Origin: Branchiostoma floridae
Lineage: Eukaryota > Chordata > Leptocardii > Amphioxiformes > Branchiostomatidae
Assembly (NCBI RefSeq): GCF_000003815.2
Contig: NC_049994.1
Coordinates: 11,347,736 to 11,411,735 of the forward strand
Reading direction: 5' to 3'
Length of the DNA: 64,000 bases
Positions 12,801 to 21,800 of the stretch are shown here, one piece after another (the first letter of the stretch is position 1; each line of letters starts with the position of its first letter). Under the pieces are notes generated by a model that saw only the letters and a program-made list of their open reading frames with translations, did no database searches and was not told the origin of the DNA. The translations under genes and the position numbers were made by a program.

Positions 12801-15800
12801 GCCGAGGGCAACCCCGAGCCGACCGTGATGTGGTCTCGGGCAGGGTCGCGTGTCCTCCCGGGGACCCAGGCCTTCAGTGACGGTCTGAGCACGCTGACTC
12901 TGGGCAACGTGAAGAAGAACGACAGCGGAGTCTACACGTGTGTGGCCAGTAATAACATTGGGGAAAGTCACACGAGATCGGTCAGACTAAGAGTAGAAGG
13001 TAATTTGAGCATCACACTACATATATAAAAATGAATGTGTTCTTTAAAAATTGAATTTTTGAATGGATTTTTTTCATTAATGTATATTTTTCAACGTGTC
13101 ACTTCAAAAAGCCCAAAGTAGGGGTTCATTTTGTTCATATGCTTTTGATTGGACATCCCTGTTTTGTTCATTTTTTCTGCTCAATCATTTATATATGTTG
13201 TACTATTCATACTATGTATGATTATCAGTTCAATAACTTCATTGTCCTTTCTCAGTTTCCATCTATATATAATGTTCCATGTAATGTCATTCTGTACAGG
13301 GTAAACATATGCATTATATATTAGAGGTAAGTGGCCTCCGATCCGAATGCAATGAGTAGTAAGTAGTATCGCTCTACATGTTAGCAAACAGGAGAAGGGG
13401 ATGGCAACGATTAAAAAACTCTTGTGAAAATTTTGACTTCTGTTTGTTTTCTTGAGGTTCAGAGACGAACAGTTTGACGTTGACAGCCATCATAGCCGGC
13501 GCATGCGCGGGAGGAGCCTGGATCATCCTCTGTCTTGTGCTGTTAATTCTGTGGATAAGAAGGTAAAACTAAAAACCTTACCGTCATTTCCCCCTTACGT
13601 AGGATTGAATAATAACACATATCATCCTCTTTCTCATCGCAACATATTAGCGCAATGCGCTGTTTGTATAATTATTGTATAGCCACATAGAAATGATCAG
13701 TTGCAAACTTTTGAAAAATTAAACTATTGATGTTTGTACTGTCGAATCTTGTGCTATCATTTTGTGCTATGTAGTATATGTATATTGCCGTTAACAGGTG
13801 TAAACGTTGCCTATTCTAAAGCGACCTCTGGCGGATATATAAATCACTGCGTTGGCCTAGTGTCAGTTAACAGCATGGTAGACGTAATCTCCAAGTAGAC
13901 GTGGCGAGGTTTGATCGTATTTGATGTTTTATCCAATCTACTGTAGATCAATTCTACTTGCATAGCGAGGGTTCTTGGTACAAAAACTACGACATACGAG
14001 TAATGTTTTCTCTACAGAGTTGACATTTGATGTGCCAAAAAGCAGTTACTCAAGTAAGTGGATATGCTTTGTCACTGTCATTGACGAAAGACCCTGGATG
14101 GTTGTCTGAAACGTTTGACCGTTTCCAAAATCATATCCAGTTGCTTGAGTAACTGCTTTTTGCGTGTCTTATAACCTAGATGTCTAACCTTCATCGACGG
14201 TTGCTTGACATTTGAATTTTAAACCCACTATAGAAGAAGACGAAGGCGAAATGACGCAGCATACTACTCCGTGGGCTCCAGAGAGTTCCAGTTTCTGGCC
14301 AGCCGGAGACTGGCGGAACTGCAGGCGACAAAACCCATGCCGCCTCCCGCAGCGCCTCCCAAGAGATCCTTAATGACAGGTGCGCCCTCTTTCAGTTTAG
14401 AATCCAAACTGCAAAATGGGACGGATCAACGCAGTTATATATATGGCGTGTCAAAGATAGCAAATTGGTCATTGGCCACCGAGTGATTGTAGAGAAATAC
14501 ATGTCTGCAATTCCCAAAAATATTGGCTTAACAGACTGAGTCATCACTTCTCTTCTGGAAAGTGTGTTGACTTTTTAAACGTGTCGAGGCTTGACAACCG
14601 ATATGGCCTCCCATATACGATACCGATTATAAATACATATTGTAGTCCGTTTCTATAGAAATAGGTCTAAGAACAACATCGTCAAATGATTTTTCTCCCG
14701 TTATGAGAAAGGCTGTGCAGTTCCACAATGCACACCAGCAAACCCTTGCGTATGGCATTATGAAAACCCACAACAACACCAAGAACAGCAATGATGAAAA
14801 CAATCAATGTACTTTGTGTGATATTCTAAGAGAGATGATGTCTATTGTTTCGTAGCCGGAACAACACTTGAATCCTCTCCGCGTCGTCAGGGTACGTATA
14901 GGAACCAGTCTTCTTTGGGCACTTTCTGAATTAACATTCTTTCAAGGGCGGCGTTATGAAACTACTGCGAAAGAAACAAGTGTATTTTATATATGTTTTG
15001 GCGCCAAAAGGTACCGCGATTGGTGATGGAAAAGTACGGTACAATATTGATGTTATATGTGTCACATTGGAACAGACACACGAGGACGAATGTAGATGTG
15101 ACGAGGTATTGATCGTTTCAGATCCTTCCAAGCCGACATGCGAGACTCTGGACAAAAGCCGCATGAGAGCAGCAGAGGGAGGTACGTCGCATTGATGTCT
15201 ATTGATGTACTGGTATATCATACTTTTGATACAATTTAAAAGCTAATAACCGTACCCAAAAATATAGCGCCCACCAACAAGCTTTCGATCAGTCATCTGA
15301 TCCCTCTCAAGTTGTAATGACCCAATTAAAGCCTATGTCACACATCCAGACCGGAAATGTGACGTCAGCAAAGGGCCAAAGGTGCTTGGAAGTCAGTATC
15401 GGCCCCGTCTCGATTGATAGAAGGCTCTGATGTAGATGGTCTCTTCCACTCCCTGGTCTATCATACATCTTATGTCGAGGCACGGCGGGTATCGAATTCG
15501 GGACCTCTAGGTTCCCAAGGCTAGCTCTACCAGTCACGCCACATACAACGCCACGTGTCATCCTTTTTATGCTACTGTTGAACCCACAGGAAGGCGACTC
15601 GCCCGCGTCATCTACAGCTACCATCCGCAGGAGGAGGACGAGTTGGAGCTGAAAGTGGACGACATCCTGGAAGTCGTGAAGGGAGACGACTCCGGAGGCT
15701 GGTGGTACGGTCGTCTGGGCAACAAGCTGGGACTGTTCCCCTCCAACTATGTGGAGATGATGACAGCAGGTGCTGAGAGAATCTTTTTATTACAAACTGA

Positions 15801-16844
15801 GAACAGGCACGTCCAATGGTAACAGACATAGAAGACAACGGATGTACTCGTTAGATTATGGAGGCTGTGATGTGTGGATCAGGAAATCCAGTACAGTCAT
15901 GAACGGGGATATAGACTTAGTCATGTTTGGGACTGCGCCGCATTGCAGCAGCGACTCCTAGCTGCAGTTCGCCTAGGCACCAGCCTGCTTAGCTTTGCTC
16001 CGCTCTCTTGGTTATTTCAGAAGCAACGGAGAGAGCGATTAAAGCTAAACAGGCTGACAGCAGGCTGAGCTAAAATGTGAAACAGAACCAGTCGTATATG
16101 CCCTGAGGAAGGGGACAAACGGTTACCAAAACGTCTGCTGTTGGTTGTTGATAAAGAACATTTTCATTCTGTCATTCAAATTTCGTCCATTTACATTACA
16201 AAACCTAAGTTGTTCTTGTGGTTTCTTTTTTTCTATACAAATGTCAGGTCTTGCCAAGCCCAGTGCACCAAGAGGACCAAGCGGAAGAGGGGAGAAACCA
16301 TCGCCAGGAGCAAAGGTATGACTAGAAAGGCAACATTTTTGTAAAAATGCAGCAAGTTTTTCCTCTAGCCTTGTGTCAGGCTACTGACATACAATACTAT
16401 ACCATACATAAGCCTTGCCCCGAATTGAAAATAAATAATTGGGGCTATAAATGGAGGAATCTGATCATGAGTAGCCTGACGTGATAGCCAACCCGGTACC
16501 CAGGCCTGGTCCACGCCCCAGCCTTATCGTTAGCGTTATCGCCACAGGATTATATAGATTCATTAACGTTACATGTATACGTTAAAATTCTAAGGATTAT
16601 AAAGAAAAGAATGTTTTAATCAATAAAGGTTGCACTTATTGATCAAATGGTGTAATAGACCAATTTTTAACAAATCGATATTAGCAAAGCAATATATTGA
16701 AGATAATGTAGAATTGTAATTTTTTGGCGTTCTAACATGTCCTTTTTTTGTAAACAGGCGGGCAGGCTAGAGGAACTGGTGGAAGATCCCCTACACGTGT
16801 CAACACCGGAGAAGCGCGGAGGAGGACAAAACATGAGTTGGTGA
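527..16844 (+). CDS. Single-pass Ig receptor with cytoplasmic SH3 domain (3' part of gene, 5' end outside window)
   Basis: Eleven exons were read: 527-853, 11330-11434, 11849-12031, 12727-12999, 13457 or 13463-13562, 14234-14379, 14856-14891, 15122-15181, 15590-15769, 16248-16315 and 16758-16844 (stop TGA). All have AG/GT borders and join in one frame, giving about 520 residues. The order is a V-like Ig domain, two C2/I-set Ig domains, a transmembrane helix, an Arg-rich stop-transfer stretch, a Pro-rich linker, an SH3 domain and a basic tail. No signal peptide is visible, so at least one upstream exon lies before base 1. The protein is expected at the plasma membrane, binding a ligand or counter-receptor outside and Pro-rich partners inside. 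No orthologue is recognised. A cytoplasmic SH3 in an Ig receptor is unusual. The gene lies tail-to-tail with the channel gene on the other strand. Confidence 0.88.
917..967. repeat. GT/TG dinucleotide microsatellite (imperfect)
   Basis: A run of TG units interrupted by C and TT, directly downstream of the Ig exon donor site. It produces spurious short reading frames rich in Val-Cys or Thr-His. Confidence 0.85.
3771..3870. other. Assembly gap (100 N)
   Basis: Exactly 100 N, the conventional filler for a gap of unknown size. It is followed by poly-A-like sequence and a cloning-site remnant. Confidence 0.99.
3908..3935. other. Possible cloning-vector polylinker remnant
   Basis: Just right of the gap the sequence contains GCATGC, then AGGTC, then CTCTAGAGGATCCC. 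This is the SphI-PstI-SalI-XbaI-BamHI order of a pUC-type polylinker with a few missing bases, as in a low-quality read end. It is probably untrimmed vector, not genome. Confidence 0.65.
4290..4396 (+). mobile_element. LINE 3'-end fragment (same family as 19190-19420)
   Basis: GAGAAGCAAGGGGCCAGTCC, followed by CTTAAGCACTTAG and a GTAGGCAGG tail, closely matches the end of the LINE fragment at about 19350-19410 (GAGAAGCAAGGAGCCAGTCC, CCTAAGCACTTAG, GGCAGGCAGG). Only the extreme 3' end is preserved. Confidence 0.7.
6038..6247. mobile_element. MITE with about 37-bp terminal inverted repeats
   Basis: The left end GGGCGCGGTCACATAGGTCG and the right end CGACCTATGTGACCGCACCC are inverted complements with one difference, and the match extends inwards through the GTCGCACGAT motif. 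The element is about 210 bp, non-coding and intronic. The GTCGTACGATCGTCGCACGA core is itself palindromic. Confidence 0.8.
6725..7075. repeat. Diverged tandem duplication, unit about 175 bp
   Basis: Two consecutive units share AAATTGGGCTTTTTTAG, ATTCTTTACTGT, TTACATTTCA, CTGTAATGCTGTATA and CCTAATGCGATCAC-type blocks in the same order. A C-run followed by an A-run near 7020 is expanded in the second unit. Confidence 0.75.
7245..7655. repeat. Tandem duplication, unit about 200-216 bp
   Basis: The blocks AGCAAATCCACTGCGATTA, AACACCGTTAGGCGG, CTCTGTGTTCTGTAGGCGAT and GCATTTGCGGATATAGGTAC occur twice in the same order, the first at 7255 and 7470. The copies are highly similar, so the duplication is fairly recent. 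Confidence 0.85.
10556..11290 (+). repeat. Pair of dispersed direct repeats (10556-10645 and 11216-11290)
   Basis: Both copies contain GCCTGGCCCACA, GTTGATATC, CCTCTCAATGT and ATTCTATCTCCTC in order. The second copy lies just upstream of the Ig2 exon acceptor. The intervening DNA is AT-rich and not coding. Confidence 0.65.
11330..12031 (+). CDS. Exons: second Ig domain, split by one intron
   Basis: Exons 11330-11434 and 11849-12031 (phase 1/1/1) encode an Ig fold with Cys in ISVICSV, Trp in LSWKKDG and the F-strand signature ADWGTYTCVAD. The intron falls just before the C strand (KIK|GLSWKK). This is an I-set/C2 domain with an intact disulfide. Confidence 0.88.
12727..12999 (+). CDS. Exon: third Ig domain (I-set)
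   Basis: Acceptor CTCTCTAG, donor GTAATT; phase 1-1. The translation holds VLLECRAEGNPEP, VMWSRAG and NDSGVYTCVASNNIGE, the textbook I-set strand B, C and F/G motifs. The exon is GC-richer than its surroundings. Confidence 0.92.
13457..13562 (+). CDS. Exon: transmembrane segment of the Ig-SH3 receptor
   Basis: Two in-frame acceptors six bases apart are possible (exon start 13457 or 13463). The exon encodes a hydrophobic helix (AIIAGACAGGAWIILCLVLL) followed by ILWIRR and, after splicing, a run of Arg. That gives one helix with a cytoplasmic positive flank, so type I topology. It ends in phase 2 at GTAAAA. Confidence 0.88.
14034..14165. mobile_element. Hairpin element, 'CAAGCAACTGGATATG' family
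   Basis: The ends read AGCAGTTACTCAAG and CTTGAGTAACTGCTTTTT, inverted around a core holding TCATTGACGAAAGACC and AAACGTTTGACCGTTTCC. The same core and ends recur at 22597-22853, 25270-25425, 34902-35190 and 36410-36540. It is a non-autonomous hairpin transposon family. Confidence 0.75.
14234..15181 (+). CDS. Exons: juxtamembrane and proline-rich linker of the Ig-SH3 receptor
   Basis: Three exons are read: 14234-14379, 14856-14891 and 15122-15181. The first carries the Arg-rich stop-transfer, a tyrosine pair in DAAYYSVG and the PMPPPAAPPKR proline stretch, a possible class II SH3 ligand able to meet the protein's own SH3. The two small exons (36 and 60 nt, phase 1-1) are called from splice borders and phase alone, so either could be skipped without breaking frame. 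Confidence 0.7.
15280..15545 (-). mobile_element. tRNA-derived SINE
   Basis: On the minus strand a tRNA-like head is read: TGGTAGAGCTAGC (A-box-like) and GGTCCCGAATTCGATACC (B-box-like), at about 15475-15545. The tail ends in TTGAGAGGGATCAGATGACT near 15280-15310. The body and tail recur at 19780-19915 and 45405-45510. Confidence 0.6.
15590..15769 (+). CDS. Exon: SH3 domain
   Basis: One phase 1-1 exon encodes a complete SH3: ARVIYSYHP (ALYDY position), EEDELELKVDDILEV (RT loop acidic cluster), GGWWYGRL (conserved Trp) and GLFPSNYVE (C-terminal proline/Tyr motif). It most resembles the CD2AP/CIN85 class, whose signature is DELELxxGD. It should bind Pro-rich ligands on the cytoplasmic face. 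Confidence 0.95.
15981..16057. mobile_element. Short hairpin MITE
   Basis: The left arm CAGCCTGCTTAGCTTTGCTC and the right arm ending TTAAAGCTAAACAGGCTG are imperfect inverted complements, also pairing CCGCTCTC with GAGAGCG. About 77 bp, intronic. Confidence 0.65.
16248..16844 (+). CDS. Exons: C-terminal tail of the Ig-SH3 receptor
   Basis: Exons 16248-16315 and 16758-16844 encode a basic, Pro/Gly/Ser-rich tail (APRGPSGRGEKPSPG) followed by GRLEELVEDPLHV and the end NMSW. The stop TGA is at 16842-16844. The last intron is phase 0, with a good pyrimidine tract before the acceptor. Confidence 0.75.
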
Positions 16845-16895
16845 AGAGGACCTACTAAGCACAAGGACCAATGCTACAGAGCGTAGTGATACCGA

Positions 16896-16901
16896 AATAA
16901 A
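16896..16901 (+). promoter_or_regulatory. Polyadenylation signal AATAAA of the Ig-SH3 gene
   Basis: AATAAA lies about 52 bases after the stop codon. A second AATAAA at 17767-17772 could serve a longer 3' UTR. Confidence 0.55.
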
Positions 16902-18286
16902 TGGCGGTGATCAGACCTTCCATCTTGGCAAGCAATTCCTCGTGACCCGTATTTTCGTTTCGATGAATAATTTTATTTCATGAGTCAAATAGAACTTTTT
17001 GATGGAGGAAGGGCCCCGCGGAAAATAGAGACCATAAAAACATTTTGGTTTGTTTTGTTCAAATTCATGGCCTAACGATCCCCAAAGACGTACAAAACGA
17101 CTCCAATGTTTCTTGGTACGTAATATTATGACTCTTACTAGCAAGATGAAGCGATGGGTTTTAGGCATACAGATTTCATCAACTACATTTCAGCGCGTTT
17201 TAGATGCCAAATACATACGTTGACTGGCCATAACATATTAAACGTATGTAAAAACGCGAGAGGTAATGCAACCTGCAACATTGTGTCACCTGTGGTGACA
17301 TATTTCAATTTCTGATATATTTTTATTCATTATTTTCTGCCCACAATACGTGTAAATGTTTATTGTGTAGTTATCCAAGTGAGTAAAGCTGTAATGTGTG
17401 TACAGGATATGTTGGATTTGTCTATCATCTTTTTCAAAACCAAAGAAAAGATTTGATGCCATAGATAAAGAAGTACACGGAAACCTTAAAGATGGTGTAC
17501 TCATACTGTCTTTGTCTTTGTACTCTCTGCTTTAACTTTAAGATCATACCAAGATTAAACACACAGGAAGATTTCTTCCAAGTCAAGATGTTTCAAGGAA
17601 ACTGATTCTACCTAGGCTGGTGACAAAATGTCTTCATTTTTTAAAGAAAACTTCTTACTTCTGTCCGCTGACGAAGTGTCGTGAACTATACAGTTTTGTC
17701 CTACTTTGAAGTTGAGCAGTTTGCTAGTCGTAACTGTCGTATCGTTTGTCAATGCCGATGCTTTACAATAAAAAGTGTCATAACGTATAACAGTTTGACT
17801 GGTTTATGTTTTAGAAATACGTTGATACAATATTCATATTCTTGCATTACGTAGTGAAAGGGATATCATAGTTACATAATTAATCTGCTTGTTTCATCTT
17901 ACTGCACATATTGTTTTCCTAATTTTTCTGATGGCAAAGTTCAAATTTCCTCTAAGTTATTGATCCTAGGTGTATATAAATACACAATTCTTATAAAGAT
18001 ATATATCAAATGCCAACGTATATATAGTCCACAGAGAATGGACGTCTGCACCACTATTTATGATTTATGATATATGATAGTTTACTTAGAACTAACATCT
18101 TTTTGCTGCATGATTTTGACCTTGGTTATGCCGTTTATGTAATATCTTGTTTACGCATGCATTGCTAGATATGGATGCGTATCGTGATCTTGTGTTTATT
18201 TCATGCACGATTATTCTAATGATGTAATGTCAGCTGTTTGTTAAGAAGTAAGACACAGCCATGCGTGCCGTACTCCTGTCTAATAA
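16902..18286. other. Intergenic or 3' UTR region between convergent genes
   Basis: AT-rich sequence between two genes facing each other. No exon, hairpin element or other clear structure was seen apart from the alternative AATAAA at 17767. Confidence 0.5.
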
Positions 18287-18518
18287 TATCTCACTGAACT
18301 TGGGGCACCGGTGCGGCACTGCGGGGTTCGAAGATTACTCGAATTTCAGACATGAAAATGGATTTTCTTACGTTTTGTGTATTTTGGTGTCTTCTAAGTC
18401 ATACTTTTAAGTATTACATAATATCTAAATTATAAAAAAAATCGGCGAAAATTACACTACAGTGCCGCTGTAAACGAACCCTGCAGTGCCGCACCGGTGC
18501 TCTAAGTGCAGTGAGATA
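18287..18518. mobile_element. MITE in the 3' UTR of the channel gene
   Basis: The left end reads TATCTCACTGAACTTGGGGC then ACCGGTGCGGCACTGC. The right end reads GCAGTGCCGCACCGGTGC then TCTAAGTGCAGTGAGATA. The terminal inverted repeats are about 40 bp with few mismatches. The element is about 230 bp and ends about 18 bases from the channel stop codon, so transcripts would carry it. Confidence 0.8.
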
Positions 18519-18536
18519 CCACCTATACCAGAGGCC

Positions 18537-18852
18537 TCACATCAAGAAGGCAATGGGTATCAGAATCATTCCACTGACATACAGAACAAAGCAGATCCTA
18601 TCAAGTACATAGGTGAGCATCATCCATTCACTCCGTTTGTCTGGCTCCTCTTTTATCATGTCCTTGAGGAGTAAGATGCTTGTGGTCAGTGCATCGACTG
18701 TCTTCGACATTTTCTTAGCAATACCTTGCACTGTAGAGGACTTTCTCTCGTTGTCCAACAGGTCGTCTGCTTCGAGGTCGCTTTCGATGGAGGGGTTTTC
18801 GTACATGACGTTGGCCTTCTCCTCTAGTTTTCCAGTATCAGTCTCAGACTCC
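18537..18852 (-). CDS. Last exon: M3-M4 loop, MA helix and M4
   Basis: It encodes a short intracellular loop, an amphipathic helix before M4 ([20 protein letters not shown], equivalent to the nicotinic MA helix), the [10 protein letters not shown] stretch that resembles the W-x-x-VAxVIDR pre-M4 motif, and M4 ([19 protein letters not shown]). The protein ends within a few residues of M4, as in nicotinic subunits. Stop TGA at 18537-18539. Confidence 0.92.
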
Positions 18853-21800
18853 CTAGAAAAACGAATTTTGACAAACTTGTAAATGTAAATGTGTAGGGAC
18901 TATGTATAGATAAAATGGCATAGTGTCTTTCTTTTAGTTCCAAACTAAAGGGTACAAATTCTTTTGAATTCCGAACATCTTTTTTTAGCCCATGTGTTAA
19001 CCATATCGCCCTTACGATTGCGTCCCTGTTATCATCAAGAGCTTTCGCTCAAATATTTTGATAGCCAGAACGTCGCCGAATTTCAAACTTGCTCGAGAAT
19101 TTAGCGCATTGAAATGTTGTTGTCTGTTTTTGGACTGCTTTGTACGCTTTTAGGGTATACATTAAAGAATCATTACATGTAGTAAGAAGACCAGCAAACA
19201 CATTAATACATAAAGCCTACTACCAGGATTCCCAAAAACCAGGACCACGGGGTAGACCCCCGAAGCGCTGGAAGGATCAAATTGCAAAGGAAATTGGACT
19301 GAGTCTCAAGTGTGCGGAAACAAGTGCTAAGGAAAGTGCTGCCCGGAGAGCACTGACGGAGAGAAGCAAGGAGCCAGTCCCTGTCCTAAGCACTTAGGCA
19401 GGCAGGTAGGCAGGCAGGCGTACATTTGTTGATTGTATTTGAATAAACAGATAAAAAAGAAAGAAACCCTTACTTGGTGAGATCTCCAAGTAGAAGAAGG
19501 CGGGAACATCCCCGTAGGAAGAAACTCTTCATCCAGGTGGGCATGTCCTCCTCTCTCGTGTGAAGGTTGATGAGGACCGTTGTGACCAGCATGAAGAAAC
19601 CCATCAACACGATCGCCACAATGTTCAAAATACCTGTTTGGACGGTTCAAACAACAACATGAATTAAGATGTGGCGTAAGTGTGAACGGTTGGCTTGAGG
19701 TTGTCCTTCCCCACATACTAACATGAATTAAGATAGTTAAGATTTAAACATTATTTCTGTACACAGAAACAAAAGATCTGACCAATAAGCTCCTCTGGCC
19801 CTTCTCAAATTGAAATGACCCGAGGCGTCGCTCACGTGACATGAACGGAAGTGTGACGTCAGCAATGAGTCAAAGGTGCCCGCCAATCAAACGACCCGGA
19901 TTGAGAGGAATTCGTGAAAAACGTTGTTGTTGGTTTTGAAATCATTGACTATCTACACAGAAACATTTATTCGATTATTTATACATTCTATCACATCGTC
20001 ATCTTAAGTATGGTAAGAGATGTAATATCTTTTCATGTGAAACTATCTTCAAAATAAAGTACAGTCACTGTGGCTTTCATCAACAAATACATAATAGAAA
20101 TATAAAATAAATCTTAAAATTCTACTTACTAAGCAATATAGGCTAACTGAATCTCTAACATATCTATAGAATCAATTGGGGACAACGTGTCATTGTCATT
20201 GTAATTGATATAAAAATGCATTTATTTACCGAAGAATGGGATCTCTCTGGACCTCGGTAAGAAGTCTGAGATGACCAGTAAGGTGACGAACATGGAGAGG
20301 AGTATCGCCATGCCGAAGGACAGTCTGTCACCATTGTCAATGGGGATGAAGAAGATGATACAAAACAGCAGAGAGAGGAGAACCCCTGGTGCCACAGTCG
20401 TACACATGTGCTGGACGGGACTTCTCTCAAGGTAGAGGTCGAGACAACCCTGTAGAGAGAGAAAGTAACAAGAATCACTTTGATAACCAAGCACCAAGTG
20501 CACTTTTAGGTAAATATGTAGTCCCATAGTCTTTTGAGGCCGTTGGTGCAGAGGGTTGTTATCTAATATGTGTAGGGTAAGGTATCGGGAGGCGGAGCCA
20601 ATCCCTTTCCTCCACTCTTAAGGCCAGCCCTTTAACGCTGGTTCACCTTTATCCGAGGGTGACCTATGTCCGTTGTTTGTAAAAAAAAAGCGTATTTAGG
20701 TAATGCAGTCGATGGACGGTGGTTTAAAATCGGAACAATTTTAAAATATTGCAAATTTAAAATCACAGTCCGCAGACTTGATACCCCTAAATGTGCTGTT
20801 TTTAAAGACAACGGATAAAGGTCACCCCACGGATAAAGGTGAACTAGCGTTATAATGTTACATGTATTTACAGACTTAGCTTTTAGACTAGAGAAAACAC
20901 ATTCTATACTGTTCTACACATTTGTTTGTCTGTCCCCTTTCATGTTACCTGCAATTAGCCCTCCTAATGAACTATTAAGAATATTATAATAGACACGGCT
21001 AATTGGGCGACTTTGGCTTCTTGTAATGTCAGCCGAACGAATAGATAAATAACTGAGTCTCTAACAGAGAGAACTACCTTATCGCTGTCCACCGCCATGC
21101 TGTATGTTGCATACCACTCTCCTGCTACTGACGGCAACACGCTCTCACAGTCCAGGACGTCGAATTGTTTCTTCAGGTGCCGTGTTGGACACTGGAGCAC
21201 CTCGCCAGACGTGTTCCGCACGTGCAGGCACACCGGGCACGTCATGTTGTCGAACGGGAAGAGAAAGTGGTTCAAGTTGCATTGTGTCTCTAGCAGCGTT
21301 TCTGAAAAAGAAAAGAAAAGGAATTCTAAAAACACATTTTGCTATAGTACATAGCCACAACGTGACATCTTGTTTACGTCAAAGACATATGTTGTATATT
21401 AGTTTGCAAAATGTTACAAAATGTCAGAGACGTAAGTTGATTTTATATGTCAACAAACACATGTACACGTAAGCGAGAGAGCAAGCGCGCGAGCTATAGC
21501 ATTTTGCGTCACTGATGTAATATAGCAAGTAAAGTCTATATACTAACCAAAGGCCCAGATGATCTCTCCATCATGATTGACAGTCACGTCTACCTCTGGG
21601 AGTCCAGCAAAGCCTTTATCTGCGCTGTACAACATCATGTAAATCACATGTATTTCATACATATATCATATATATATCATATGTACGTTATCATCATGTG
21701 CAGTAAATTACGTATACATTACATGTAGTATATCATGTTAACAACGTATGTATGACTTTCTATTTGAAGAGCATCATGTAAACACGTGCACATCATTTGT

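Noticed and set aside
21548-21620. Splice acceptor at 21620 (GCGCAG|ATAAAGG)
   Set aside because: It would create a TAA in frame after the phase 2 donor at 22030. The AG at 21625 gives an open, homologous sequence.
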